A stretch of DNA of 64,000 nt from Candidatus Dependentiae bacterium Noda2021 (GTDB taxonomy: Bacteria; Babelota; Babeliae; Babelales; Vermiphilaceae). A program made the position numbers and the translations under genes. The stretch spans positions 1 to 64,000 of the forward strand of contig AP025250.1 of the NCBI GenBank assembly GCA_020886235.1. Reading direction: 5' to 3'. Positions 54,328-63,921 of this stretch are shown piece after piece. The stretch's first letter is position 1; each line of letters opens with the position of its first letter. The notes under the pieces were generated by a model. It saw only the letters and a list, made by a program, of their open reading frames with translations, ran no database searches and was not told the DNA's origin.

Positions 54328-54693
54328 ATGAACACCAAATATTACTTAGAACAATTTCGCGATTTAAAAATAGATAAAGATCAGCTCTATAGCATGGTGT
54401 CGCCGAGTGCACATCTATCCCGACCTGTTATGTTTGATCGATTTAATGTCTTGCACGCACTGCGCTATTTACAGCATTATCAATTAAGTCCTGAAGAATT
54501 TATTGATTGGGTAAATGTCTTGTGGTTCAAGGATGCGTGGTTTTCGTTTCCTGAAGATGAAGCAGATTGCTTGAGCTCAATCATGGATGAGATTCAAGAA
54601 ATTGAAGAACAAAAGCTAGATATTGATGAAGAGCTGTTGAAAAAATATATTTTTGCGCTTGAGCACAATCTTGATGTAAACGAGCTGCTTTAA
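54328..54693 (+). CDS. Small acidic cytoplasmic protein, unknown
   Basis: A 121-residue acidic, helical protein without signal or membrane segment. It follows the membrane protein with a spacing of 6 bases and AGGTAAG as ribosome site, so the two are translated together. The end is strongly acidic (DEIQEIEEQKLDIDEELLK). No family recognised; it could be a cytoplasmic partner of the upstream membrane protein. Confidence 0.7.
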   Translation: MNTKYYLEQFRDLKIDKDQLYSMVSPSAHLSRPVMFDRFNVLHALRYLQHYQLSPEEFIDWVNVLWFKDAWFSFPEDEADCLSSIMDEIQEIEEQKLDIDEELLKKYIFALEHNLDVNELL

Positions 54694-54709
54694 ATGGCAT
54701 GAAAAACGT

Positions 54710-55057
54710 TTAATGTTGTTTAATCAAAGCACCCGTTACGACCAGTTGCTCAATGAACGCAGCGGGTATGCCTTCTGCGAGTAATTTTTGTTCAAGCGCG
54801 ATAAGTAATTGTAAAAGTTCGTCTTTTTTTGTACAGGATTGGGCCAACATCGGCCCAATCTCTTGCAATTCTTTACGGTACTGGGGTGTTAAAAACAGCG
54901 GTGTTAATTCTTCTATCGCTTTGTATTGTGCGCATACCTGCATGTGATTGTGTAACTCATTGCACATACGCGCTAGTTCATGCAAATTATCAGTAGGAGA
55001 TTGTGTGCGCAGGGTACATGAGATAACACACAACATTATCCAACATTTATTGAGCAT
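54710..55057 (-). CDS. Small exported helical protein, paralog of the next
   Basis: About 115 residues from ATG 55057, inside the end of the upstream gene; earlier in-frame ATGs are possible. Signal-like start (MLNKCWIMLCVISCTLRTQ). The mature part aligns by eye with the upstream gene: Cys-x2-Tyr, a Leu-x-Pro-Leu, Cys-x2-Lys, and KLLAEGIPAAFIEQL against KLKEMGVSEEEITQL. It is thus a tandem duplicate. Helical, with two Cys that may pair. Function unknown. Confidence 0.65.
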   Translation of the reverse strand: MLNKCWIMLCVISCTLRTQSPTDNLHELARMCNELHNHMQVCAQYKAIEELTPLFLTPQYRKELQEIGPMLAQSCTKKDELLQLLIALEQKLLAEGIPAAFIEQLVVTGALIKQH

Positions 55058-55433
55058 GTTCTGTGTTTTCATCTTTTTCTGGGAAAAGAATAAGCGTTGG
55101 CCCAATGCTCAGTTGAGTTATTTCTTCTTCTGAAACACCCATTTCTTTTAATTTTTTTTGTATTTCAAGCATATTCTTTATGATTGCTTTTTTTGCAGAG
55201 CAAGTAATTTTTTGAGCTGCTACCACGGATTCTACTCGTTGTCGAAGTTCTGTTTCGGCAATAAGAGGCAGGAGGTCTTTGACTAGATGGTAGGCAGTGC
55301 AGGATTGTATACAATCATAAAATTTTATTGATTCATCAAGTAGCTGGTTTTTCAGGTCTTGTGCATCAGGAGTGTTCTGGGTGCCGTAAGCACATGATGA
55401 GAGCAGTGCGCAGGCTAGTAATAATGTTTTCAT
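55047..55433 (-). CDS. Small exported helical protein, paralog of the previous
   Basis: About 128 residues from ATG 55433, giving a clean signal peptide (MKTLLLACALLSSCAYG); AAGAGATC lies just upstream. Helical, with paired Cys positions shared with its downstream paralog. The Cys in SSCAYG might be a lipobox Cys, but it is weak. The two genes overlap by about 11 bases, so they are coupled. Function unknown. Confidence 0.68.
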   Translation of the reverse strand: MKTLLLACALLSSCAYGTQNTPDAQDLKNQLLDESIKFYDCIQSCTAYHLVKDLLPLIAETELRQRVESVVAAQKITCSAKKAIIKNMLEIQKKLKEMGVSEEEITQLSIGPTLILFPEKDENTEHAQ

Positions 55434-55505
55434 AATGATCTCTTTTTTTAGGAGGGTTTTTATAATCAAATGATTGTAATGATAATTGGTTAAACCGCAA
55501 CTAAA

Positions 55506-57482
55506 TTAGTGCAATGGATTTGGGATGAAAAATAGAGAACTTTTATACCAAGACTTGTTGCATTGTTCATACAGCTTTGCAAGATGAGTAATATCTGCTC
55601 CTTTTAAATAGAGAGCACGTGAATGAGTTTTTTTAATCATGTGCACAACAGGCTTTGCTGGGCCTAAAATGGTTACCGCTAGCTGAAATTTATTTTTTAA
55701 ATACATCAGTTCTTCAAGTAATTGATATGATTCTTGTTCTACTCGATGTTCACTTAAATGCTTGAGCTCGATTTGGGCAAGGCGCTGGCAGGGTGGATAC
55801 CCCGTCGTTGCACGTGATGTAATCTCATGCTCGTAAAATGAAAGGTAATCAATTTCATTTATGTATTTAAAAATATGATGATCAATCATTGTTTGCATGA
55901 TTACTTGGCTCTTTTGGGTGCTTCTACCAGCTCTGCCGGCTACTTGTATGAGTTGTTGCAAGCAACTTTCAGCTGCATTATAAACGGGAAAGTGCAAGTT
56001 TAAATCTGCCCAGATTACTCCCACAAGTGTCACACGCGGAAAGTGATACCCTTTGGTTATGGTTTGGGTACCCACTAAAATGTCTATAGCTCCGGCTTCA
56101 AATTCAGTGACTGTTTGTTGCCAAACTTTTTTCTTGGCCGTCACATCCAGATCTGCACGAGCAATGCGCGCTTGGGGAAATAATTTTTCTAAAATAGTTA
56201 CTACTTGCTGGGTACCGATTCCTTTTTTTAAAAAATCAGTTTCAGGTGCTGTGCATTGCGGGCAGGTGGTTGGTAACTTCTTAGTTTTGCCGCAGTAATG
56301 GCATGTTAAACTATTGTCTTGGTGTAATGTTAAGCTTACGCTGCATTGGGTGCAGCTAAATATAAAGGTACATTTTTTGCATTGTACAAAAAAACTATAT
56401 CCTCGGCGGTTTAAAAAAATAATTACCTGTTCTTTAGCCGCAAGTCTTTGTGCAATAGCTTTTTCAAGCTCTTTGCTTATCCAATATTGTTTGCGGTATT
56501 GCTGCTCTGGTAGCAATACGGTAGTAATGTTAGGAAAATTGCCAGAAAAACGTTGTTTGAGTTGAAAGAAGTGCCAGCCTTTATGTTTTACATTATACAG
56601 TGAGCTCACCGATGGGGTTGCAGATCCTAAAAGAATGGGGATTTGTGCTATGTGAGCCCGAATGAGAGCAGCTTCTTTACTGTTAATTTTAGGATGTTTT
56701 TTTTCTTGGTATCCTTGCTCGTGCTCTTCGTCTACGATGATCATGCCTAAGTTTGCAATAGGGAGTAAAACGGGCAAGTGAACGCCGACCAAGAGAACTG
56801 GTTTTTCTGCAAGGAGTAAACTCCATAACTGTTTTTTATCTTTGCTGCTTGTTCCCGAGTGAAATCCATATAAGGGAATATGGGGTAGTTGTTTTTTAAG
56901 CACATGTTCAAATTGCAAAGCTAAGGTTACCTCAGGCAACAATAATACCGTTGTTTTGCCTTGTTGGTAGGCTCGCTCGATCAGTTTTTTATATACTTCA
57001 GTTTTGCCTGACCCAGTAACCCCATGCATTAAAATTGGTGCAAATGACTTAGTTTCCAAACACGTGTATCCAAAATTAACAACCGTTTGTTGCTCTGATG
57101 TTAACGTGATGGACTCAGGACCAGCGCTATCAGCATGTTTGTTATCTGCATGATCGGTAATGTGATCTTCGGTAAGAAAATGTTTAATACGCGCTACTAC
57201 ATGAGACATCTCAATCTGATAATAGCCGCACAGTTTTTTAAGGTATTCAATATAATGAGGATCGCAGGGGAAAACTTCATAGCTGTGTGCAGGACGAATT
57301 GCAAAAGTGACCGTTGAGGGCAATTGATCTAACACTTTGATTACTAAGCCGCTTACGAGTGTTTGCTTTAGTGGCACTTTTACAATTGCGTGCAATAGCG
57401 GAGTGCTAAAATTCCAAGTAGCAGGGATTTTATATAAGAGGGGCTCAGGAAACCCATTAAGTAAGCGAACTTCTACGTACAT
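55506..57482 (-). CDS. priA: Primosomal protein N' (replication restart helicase PriA)
   Basis: About 658 residues from ATG 57482 (a TTG two codons earlier is rejected). N-terminal DNA-binding region, then a helicase core with Walker A (HGVTGSGKTEVYK), DEEH (IIVDEEHEQGY), helicase motifs to QVAGRAGRS, and a four-Cys-pair zinc-binding segment (CKKCTFIFSCTQC ... CHYCG ... CPQC). PriA reloads the replisome at stalled forks. It is shorter than the E. coli enzyme, mainly in the N-terminal part. Identity is secure. Confidence 0.93.
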   Translation of the reverse strand: MYVEVRLLNGFPEPLLYKIPATWNFSTPLLHAIVKVPLKQTLVSGLVIKVLDQLPSTVTFAIRPAHSYEVFPCDPHYIEYLKKLCGYYQIEMSHVVARIKHFLTEDHITDHADNKHADSAGPESITLTSEQQTVVNFGYTCLETKSFAPILMHGVTGSGKTEVYKKLIERAYQQGKTTVLLLPEVTLALQFEHVLKKQLPHIPLYGFHSGTSSKDKKQLWSLLLAEKPVLLVGVHLPVLLPIANLGMIIVDEEHEQGYQEKKHPKINSKEAALIRAHIAQIPILLGSATPSVSSLYNVKHKGWHFFQLKQRFSGNFPNITTVLLPEQQYRKQYWISKELEKAIAQRLAAKEQVIIFLNRRGYSFFVQCKKCTFIFSCTQCSVSLTLHQDNSLTCHYCGKTKKLPTTCPQCTAPETDFLKKGIGTQQVVTILEKLFPQARIARADLDVTAKKKVWQQTVTEFEAGAIDILVGTQTITKGYHFPRVTLVGVIWADLNLHFPVYNAAESCLQQLIQVAGRAGRSTQKSQVIMQTMIDHHIFKYINEIDYLSFYEHEITSRATTGYPPCQRLAQIELKHLSEHRVEQESYQLLEELMYLKNKFQLAVTILGPAKPVVHMIKKTHSRALYLKGADITHLAKLYEQCNKSWYKSSLFFIPNPLH

Positions 57483-57688
57483 GAACAACTCAGCTAAATT
57501 ATTATTTTATCCCATTCTAACACAGAAACTATAAAAGCGGCTAGAAGGCGATTTAGATTATTATTTTATTAAAAATTTTTATTAGAAATTTCTTGATTAA
57601 GAAAACTTACTACTGTTAGGCTGGTATCAGGCTCATAAAAAAAGGAAATTATGAGTTAAAATTAAAAGCTGGGGGGTAAAAAGGGGAG

Positions 57689-58948
57689 ATGAAGTTAGGT
57701 GTTGCGCAATTAGCCAATTATAGTTTTTCAGTTCTAAGAGTAATTTTTCTATTGGCTCTTGCTTTGTTTTTACCTCGCATGTTTTCTTTAATCAATGGCA
57801 ACAATGAAGAAATAATTCAAACTCAACCTAATTTTAAACTGGGTCTTGAGTCACTATCAGATTCGCTGATCGCGCGTTTTTCAGGAAGCAATTTTAAAAA
57901 AATGGGTTTAATAACTGACCAAACAGGAACAACCCAAACAGGAAAAGCGGCGGTAGATGTTTTGATAGAGAAAAATTTACCGTTAACAAAAATATTTTTT
58001 TTAGATTCTTTTTCTCACAGAAATTTTCTTGAAACGACAGCACCTCGTCGCCCTGATCTTAAGGCTGTTTATCGTCATGATGGAGCGGTGAGTCCATCAG
58101 ATGTTAAAGATTTAGACGTAATTTTTTTTGATGTGCAAGATAGTGGCACCAGCGCGCACAATTACATACAGTTGTTAAGCGAATTACTGGTGTGTGCAGC
58201 ACAACACAATAAAATGATTGTCGTTCTTGACCGCCCCAATTTGCTAGGGGCTAATATCGAAGGTACCTTTTACACCTATAGCCATCAGCGAGCTAATGTG
58301 CTTCCGGTCAGACACGGTATGACGATTGGTGAAGTTGCTCGTCTTATTAATACTAATTTTTTGACCAAGCAGGCGCATTTAATGGTAGTACCGATGGAAA
58401 ATTATCATCGTGCGCTCGACGTGCTTGCGCCAGAATATTTGGACGCGATTAAAAGTATTAACAGCTGGTATGCAACTACGTTCTTATTTCCGTTTAACTA
58501 TATTGCTCCCTTTGAAACGGGCTGCGGTGCTTATAAAATGCAATGTATCCTGTTGCCAGAAAACACAAAGTTTGCGCGCGCAAAATGGATTGAGCTCAGG
58601 ATGTTGCTTAAAGAAATGGGTGTAGAATCATCGTTTCATAGATCGTACAACAAAGAAAAAGGTTACTTTGTGTGCGGGCTGCGTTTATTCGTAAAAAATA
58701 TTGAACATTTTTCTTCCATTAATGCGCTTATTGCTATGCTTACGTTTTTCAAGCAGGCGGGCGTTCCTCTTATGTTTGATCAACGATTTGACCAATACAT
58801 GGGAACAGGAAAATTGCGAGGATTTGTTTTGGGACTTAACACGTGGCAGGACCTTGAACAAGATATTAACAAACAGTTAAAAATCTTTTTCAATACCGCT
58901 TCACATATTTTGTTATACAAGCCAGTGCCGCGGGTAAGCATGGTGTAA
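57689..58948 (+). CDS. NamZ/DUF1343-family protein, divergent copy
   Basis: A 419-residue protein with GGGGAG before the ATG and an N-terminal hydrophobic segment (about residues 13-33) that looks like a membrane anchor. It belongs to the DUF1343 family, whose known member NamZ releases N-acetylmuramic acid from peptidoglycan ends. Family motifs retained: MGLITDQTG, FFDVQDSG, VVLDRPN and VRHGMTIGEVARL. The normally strong PEHG motif is replaced by DSFSH (about residues 106-110). The family Glu there is lost, so it may be inactive or altered. A canonical paralog follows after 2 bases. Confidence 0.85.
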   Translation: MKLGVAQLANYSFSVLRVIFLLALALFLPRMFSLINGNNEEIIQTQPNFKLGLESLSDSLIARFSGSNFKKMGLITDQTGTTQTGKAAVDVLIEKNLPLTKIFFLDSFSHRNFLETTAPRRPDLKAVYRHDGAVSPSDVKDLDVIFFDVQDSGTSAHNYIQLLSELLVCAAQHNKMIVVLDRPNLLGANIEGTFYTYSHQRANVLPVRHGMTIGEVARLINTNFLTKQAHLMVVPMENYHRALDVLAPEYLDAIKSINSWYATTFLFPFNYIAPFETGCGAYKMQCILLPENTKFARAKWIELRMLLKEMGVESSFHRSYNKEKGYFVCGLRLFVKNIEHFSSINALIAMLTFFKQAGVPLMFDQRFDQYMGTGKLRGFVLGLNTWQDLEQDINKQLKIFFNTASHILLYKPVPRVSMV

Positions 58949-58950
58949 TC

Positions 58951-60186
58951 ATGAAAACTGTAGTTCCAAGAATACTGTTTGCAGGCACCATAGTCATATC
59001 AACTTTTTTTGCTATGGTGTCCGCATCACAATTTAAGTTGGGTGTTGAGAATTTTTCACACTATGTTCCCCTGCAAGCGCACCAAAAAAAAATTAGCGCA
59101 GCTCTTATTACTAATCATACGGCAATTGATCAAGCCGGTAAGCGCACTATTGATACCCTTGCTGCCCATCCCTTTGTAGACCTTAAGTATATTTTAAGCC
59201 CTGAGCATGGTATAACCGGCACGGTAGCAGCTGCTCTATCGGTACAGGACAGTTATGATGCAACGACGAAACTTCCCATTATCAGTTTGTATAAGGATGG
59301 CTCAGGTAAACATATTCCAGAACAAATAGTGAGTGATGTTGAAGTGCTTTTTTTTGATATTCAAGATTGTGGCATGCGGCATTACACGTATATCTCTACG
59401 TTATTTCATGTCATGAAGGCAGCGGCATTCCAAAAAAAACAAGTGGTAATTTTTGACAGACCTAATCCTCTTGGCGGATTGACAGAAGGCCCAACCGTTG
59501 AAGATGCTCTTGTGTCATTTATTTCCATAGCACCCGTACCGCTCAGACATGGGCTTACCATGGGTGAGTTGGCACAGTTTTTTAACGAACACATGTTAGA
59601 AAAAAAAGTTAACATAGTTGTAGTTCCTATGAAAAATTACCAACGCAATATGCATCACCCGGTAAAATCGCTTTCTCCTAATATTACCAGTAAACAATCA
59701 TGCTATGGGTATAGTTTTTTAGGATTACTGGGCGAAGTGCGTCCTCTTGATGTGGGTCTTGGGAGCAAATATTCATTTAGATGTATTGGGCTACCTAAAG
59801 ATGCTAATATTCCACAGCGTGCCTGGTGGCGTCTTGCCGAAATATTAAAAAAGCATGGGATTAAAACCATCGCCTATGATTACACTACCTCACGAAAAAA
59901 AGTAGATTTTCATGGGTTGCTTATCAAAATACAAAAAGTTTCAACAACTTCATCATTCAATGCATTACTTGAAACCTTATTATTTTTTAAATCGCATGGA
60001 ATAGCGCTCACGTTTTCTCCCTATTTTGATAAAGCGATTGGAACAAGCAAAGTGCGTGAATATGTGCAAGGTGTTATTTCACAAAACGAGCTTAAAGCAT
60101 ATATCAATGATCAATTGAAACAGTTTAAAGATAAGATGAGCTCATGCATTTTATACAGTCCTGAGCCGCAGATTGTATTGCTCTAA
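58951..60186 (+). CDS. NamZ/DUF1343-family exo-N-acetylmuramidase, canonical copy
   Basis: A 411-residue protein with a signal peptide (RILFAGTIVISTFFAMVSA) and all main family motifs: SPEHGITG at 83-90, FFDIQDCGMRHYTYIS, IFDRPNPLGG and LRHGLTMGELAQFF. It should be the active partner of the pair, acting outside the cytoplasm on peptidoglycan or muropeptides. Its start is 2 bases after the stop of the divergent copy, so translation is coupled. Substrate might be self-peptidoglycan or that of neighbouring bacteria. Confidence 0.88.
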   Translation: MKTVVPRILFAGTIVISTFFAMVSASQFKLGVENFSHYVPLQAHQKKISAALITNHTAIDQAGKRTIDTLAAHPFVDLKYILSPEHGITGTVAAALSVQDSYDATTKLPIISLYKDGSGKHIPEQIVSDVEVLFFDIQDCGMRHYTYISTLFHVMKAAAFQKKQVVIFDRPNPLGGLTEGPTVEDALVSFISIAPVPLRHGLTMGELAQFFNEHMLEKKVNIVVVPMKNYQRNMHHPVKSLSPNITSKQSCYGYSFLGLLGEVRPLDVGLGSKYSFRCIGLPKDANIPQRAWWRLAEILKKHGIKTIAYDYTTSRKKVDFHGLLIKIQKVSTTSSFNALLETLLFFKSHGIALTFSPYFDKAIGTSKVREYVQGVISQNELKAYINDQLKQFKDKMSSCILYSPEPQIVLL

Positions 60187-60191
60187 AAAAT

Positions 60192-60225
60192 AAAAGGCAA
60201 CATCACACAGGTGAGGTTGCCTTTT
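60192..60225. terminator. Terminator between the NamZ pair and the thioredoxin gene
   Basis: AAAAGGCAAC and TCAC on the left pair with GTGA and GTTGCCTTTT on the right, with small internal bulges. T- and A-tracts on both sides suit termination in both directions. Confidence 0.8.
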
Positions 60226-60233
60226 AGTATTAA

Positions 60234-60860
60234 TTACAGACCCAACAATTTTCTAAACCAATCAATAATACCAAGAAAAATATCTTTAATGGTTTTAAAG
60301 ATATTGGCAAATAATAAGCCAATGTGACCTAATATGCCGTTAGCAGCTACCGGCTCTTGCGCGCTGGGTTGCACGGGCGCTGATATTTCTGGCTCTTCTT
60401 GGTTGATGGTGTAGTTGTTATCGATTTGCTCGATGTTGTCTGGTTCTTTTTTTTTTTGATCCGCTGAACCGAATCTATTTTTAATTTTTTGGCTCATTGC
60501 CGCTTGGAAGTTTTCTGGCCCGCCTTCTTCACGGTCAACTTCTACGCCATTTTTAATAAATACAAAGGTTGGCAATCCGCTTACATTGTTGTTGTTTGCT
60601 AAATCAGGATTTGCAGTTACATCAACTGAAGCAAAATAAATATCAGGATAAGAATTTGATAAGGTTTCAAAATCTTCTTTTACCATTTGGCATGCAGGAC
60701 ACCAATCAGCAGTATATTTTAAAATAACGTTACCTTTTTGTTTTGCAGCATTTAATTGTTGCTGGGTTGTTATTTTTTGTTTAACGCCGGCGTTTACATT
60801 GGCTAACGAACACAAAAGTGTTATCAATAAAACGCTTGATGAATAATAACGCGACATCAT
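60234..60860 (-). CDS. Exported thioredoxin-fold protein
   Basis: A 208-residue protein with AAAGGAG, signal peptide (YYSSSVLLITLLCSLANVNA), thioredoxin domain (about residues 28-130) with active site WCPAC and the cis-Pro turn in SGLPTFVFI. A charged linker is followed by an amphipathic or membrane-associating C-terminal helix (LFANIFKTIKDIFLGIIDW). CPAC is a less common active site than CGPC and tends to occur in oxidative folding or specialised reductases. Likely a periplasmic disulfide enzyme. No partner adjacent. Confidence 0.85.
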   Translation of the reverse strand: MMSRYYSSSVLLITLLCSLANVNAGVKQKITTQQQLNAAKQKGNVILKYTADWCPACQMVKEDFETLSNSYPDIYFASVDVTANPDLANNNNVSGLPTFVFIKNGVEVDREEGGPENFQAAMSQKIKNRFGSADQKKKEPDNIEQIDNNYTINQEEPEISAPVQPSAQEPVAANGILGHIGLLFANIFKTIKDIFLGIIDWFRKLLGL

Positions 60861-61338
60861 AAAAACTCCTTTAATGGATCGTAATTAAACTATCCCTAGT
60901 ATCAACGAAATAAAAATAAGGAGTCAATACCCTTAAAATTACGGATTGATTTTTATACGTAAATATAAGACAATTTTATTTACTCATTCTTATTATCAAT
61001 TTTACAGTAATAGATTACTAAACTACTCCTGCTGCGCGTAATCAGTGGTATAATGCGTGATTAAAAATTATTCAGCGTGTAATATTTGTGATGATCTTTC
61101 TGATAAAAATTTAAGAATATATTTTCAAGAAAAAAAATAAAAAAAATATTTGATTATGGGGCACTAAACCATTAGATTATGAGAGTGTTACGGTAATCAT
61201 TTTTTTCATTTAGAAATCATTTTAAATTTTTTTTAATGGAAATAAGCTCTAGGTTTAACTCTAGGGAGGGCTATAGTTGTCACTGTATGATCTGACCGTA
61301 TTAAAGAATAATTGATTCGCTAGAATCGAAAGGAAATC
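60861..61338 (+). promoter_or_regulatory. Long nrdA upstream region with a promoter and a direct repeat
   Basis: A region of 478 bases with no gene. A TTGTCA, 16 bases, TATTAA pair (61277-61304) would start nrdA transcription about 28 bases before its ATG. A direct repeat CTCTAGG (61247-61253 and 61259-61265, 12 bases apart) sits just upstream and could bind a regulator. An extended -10 (TGGTATAAT, 61046-61054) further up may be a second promoter. I found no match to the known NrdR box. AT-rich otherwise. Confidence 0.5.
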
Positions 61339-63903
61339 ATGGCAAGCGATAGGCACATTATGAAGGATCAACCATTTTTTGTTTCTCAAAATAACGCGGC
61401 TATAAAAAGCCGTCTGGATCAAACCTTTAAGGTAACCAAATCAGGAAATACTGAGCCTTTTGATATTGCACAATTGTATGATGCAATAGTATGGGCATGT
61501 GCTCGCTATGATAAATCGGTTTCAATAGATTTAATTGCGCAAGAAGTGGTAAAAACCATTTTTGATGGTATTACTCCTGCTGAAATTGAAGATGCATTAA
61601 TTTTAGCGACCGTTTCTTATATTGAGCATGATCCAAATTACAATTTCGTAGCAGCGCAATTTTTGTTAAAAAAATTGTTCAAAGAAGTTACGGGAACATC
61701 AATTCGCTCAATAGATATGGAGCAAATTTATAAACAATATTTTGTATCTAATATCAAGCGTGGTGTTGAACAAGGTATTTTTGATAAGCGTTTGCTAGAG
61801 TTTGATTTAGAAGCGTTGGCGCAAGGATTGCGTATAGAGCGTGACGGTCTCTTTGAATACATGGGGCTAAGAACCTTGTATGAGCGTTACTTTGCAAAAA
61901 TTGATAGCTTACGCATTGAGATGCCACAAATGTTCTGGATGCGCGTTGCAATGGGTGTATCATTATTAGAAACTAACAAAACCGAGCAAGTGCTTGAGTT
62001 TTATGAGCTTGTTTCTAACATGGATTATGTTCCAAGTACCCCTACCTTGCTTCATTCAGGACTGGTATCACCTCAGTTGAGCTCTTGCTATTTAACGACT
62101 ATTCAAGACGACTTGCATAATATTTTTAAATGCTTGGGCGATAACGCTCAATTATCTAAATGGTCAGGCGGCCTTGCAAATGACTGGTCAAATGTACGAG
62201 CGACCGGTGCAATGGTTAAAAGTATTAAAACTGAAAGCCAGGGCGTTATTCCTTATCTAAAGATTGCTAATGATGTAACTGCTGCAATCAACAGAAGCGG
62301 TAAGCGTCGTAGTGCTGCGGTAGTGTATTTAGAACTATGGCACTTTGATATTGAAGATTTTCTTGATTTACGTCGTAACGTGGGTGACGAGCGTCGTAGA
62401 ACTCATGACATTAATACTGCGACATGGATTCCTGACTTGTTCATGAAGAGATTGCTTGAAGATGGCAATTGGACATTGTTCTCGCCAGATGAAGTACCAG
62501 ACCTACACCATATCTATGGTCGCGCCTTTGAAGCACGCTATCAAGAATATGAGCAGCGTGTAAAAGATGGCAGCATGAAACTTTACAAAGTTATTAAAGC
62601 TGCAGATCTTTGGCGTAAGATGTTAAGCCGTCTGTTTGAAACCGGTCATCCATGGATTACGTTTAAAGATCCAAGTAATATTCGTTCCCCGCAAGATCAT
62701 GCAGGGGTTGTACACTCTTCAAACTTGTGCACAGAAATTACCTTAAATACCTCTGCAGATGAAACTGCCGTATGTAATTTAGGATCCATTAACTTAACAA
62801 AGCACGTTACAGAAGATGGTCAGCTGGACGTTGAAAAACTCGCTATCAATGTGCACCGTGCAATCCGAATGCTTGATAATGTGATTGATATTAACTTTTA
62901 TCCAACTATAGAAGCACGTAATGCTAACTTCCGTCACCGTCCAATTGGGCTTGGGTTAATGGGATTGCAAGATGCATTGTATAAGCTAGATATTAATTTT
63001 GACTCTCCTGAGGCATTAAAAATATCTAACAATATAATGGAAATCATTTCTTACAACGCAATACTTGCCTCTTCTATGCTTGCAAAAGAACGTGGTGCCT
63101 ACGAATCTTATAAAGGTTCTAAGTGGGATAGAGGTATTTTCCCTCAAGATACTATCACTTTGCTTGAACAAGAGCGTAATATGGCTGTAGAAGTAAATCG
63201 TACCGGTATATTGGATTGGGAACCAGTTCGCAAACATGTACGTGCGTATGGAATGCGTAATTCTAACACAATGGCTATTGCGCCTACGGCAACTATTTCT
63301 AATATTTCCGGATGCTTCCCTTGCATAGAACCTATTTACAAAAATATTTATGTAAAAGCTAATATGACTGGTGAGTTTACCGTAGTTAATAAGTACTTGG
63401 TTGAAGATCTTAAAAAGCTTGGTCTATGGGATCATGATATGCTTGAGCTTCTTAAGTACTTTGACGGTAGCGTACAAAACATTGAACGTATTCCCCAAAA
63501 ATTAAAAGATAAATACAAAGAAGTATTTGAAATTGATCCAGAATGGTTAGTTAAACTTACTGCAGAACGTGGTATTTGGATTGACCAAAGCCAGTCTCAC
63601 AACGTATTTATGAAGGGTGTATCAGGTAAAAAACTGAACGCTATTTATATTGCTGGTTGGAAAGCAGGTTTAAAAACCTTCTATTACTTAAGAACCCTTG
63701 GTGCAAGTCAGATTGAAAAATCTACACTTGATGCCAAAAAGTTTGGATATACTCAAAAACGTGAGTATACAACGGTAGAAACTAAAACAGAAACGGTAAC
63801 TGTTGAAACGCAAAGCAGCACTATAGTAGAACAAGATACTATTATTTTGTCTAATACGTCCTGCTCTATTTCAGCTGATCCAGAATGTGAAGTGTGTCAA
63901 TAA
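61339..63903 (+). CDS. nrdA: Ribonucleoside-diphosphate reductase, alpha subunit (class I)
   Basis: An 854-residue catalytic subunit with AAAGGAAA. Order: an N-terminal ATP-cone (about residues 28-115), all-alpha domain, then the ten-stranded barrel. Active-site marks: SSCYLTT (first Cys of the redox pair), SNLCTEI (radical Cys and Glu), ETAVCNLGSI (second Cys), and the tyrosine pair in FYYLRT. C-terminal Cys pair CEVCQ for re-reduction by thioredoxin or glutaredoxin. It makes deoxyribonucleotides. nrdB follows after 18 bases. Identity is secure. Confidence 0.96.
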   Translation: MASDRHIMKDQPFFVSQNNAAIKSRLDQTFKVTKSGNTEPFDIAQLYDAIVWACARYDKSVSIDLIAQEVVKTIFDGITPAEIEDALILATVSYIEHDPNYNFVAAQFLLKKLFKEVTGTSIRSIDMEQIYKQYFVSNIKRGVEQGIFDKRLLEFDLEALAQGLRIERDGLFEYMGLRTLYERYFAKIDSLRIEMPQMFWMRVAMGVSLLETNKTEQVLEFYELVSNMDYVPSTPTLLHSGLVSPQLSSCYLTTIQDDLHNIFKCLGDNAQLSKWSGGLANDWSNVRATGAMVKSIKTESQGVIPYLKIANDVTAAINRSGKRRSAAVVYLELWHFDIEDFLDLRRNVGDERRRTHDINTATWIPDLFMKRLLEDGNWTLFSPDEVPDLHHIYGRAFEARYQEYEQRVKDGSMKLYKVIKAADLWRKMLSRLFETGHPWITFKDPSNIRSPQDHAGVVHSSNLCTEITLNTSADETAVCNLGSINLTKHVTEDGQLDVEKLAINVHRAIRMLDNVIDINFYPTIEARNANFRHRPIGLGLMGLQDALYKLDINFDSPEALKISNNIMEIISYNAILASSMLAKERGAYESYKGSKWDRGIFPQDTITLLEQERNMAVEVNRTGILDWEPVRKHVRAYGMRNSNTMAIAPTATISNISGCFPCIEPIYKNIYVKANMTGEFTVVNKYLVEDLKKLGLWDHDMLELLKYFDGSVQNIERIPQKLKDKYKEVFEIDPEWLVKLTAERGIWIDQSQSHNVFMKGVSGKKLNAIYIAGWKAGLKTFYYLRTLGASQIEKSTLDAKKFGYTQKREYTTVETKTETVTVETQSSTIVEQDTIILSNTSCSISADPECEVCQ

Positions 63904-63921
63904 AAAAACGAAAGGGCTATT

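Noticed and set aside
60861-61338. NrdR box or riboswitch before nrdA
   Set aside because: No match to the ACAC-ATATAT-type NrdR pattern and no conserved cobalamin or other riboswitch core seen.
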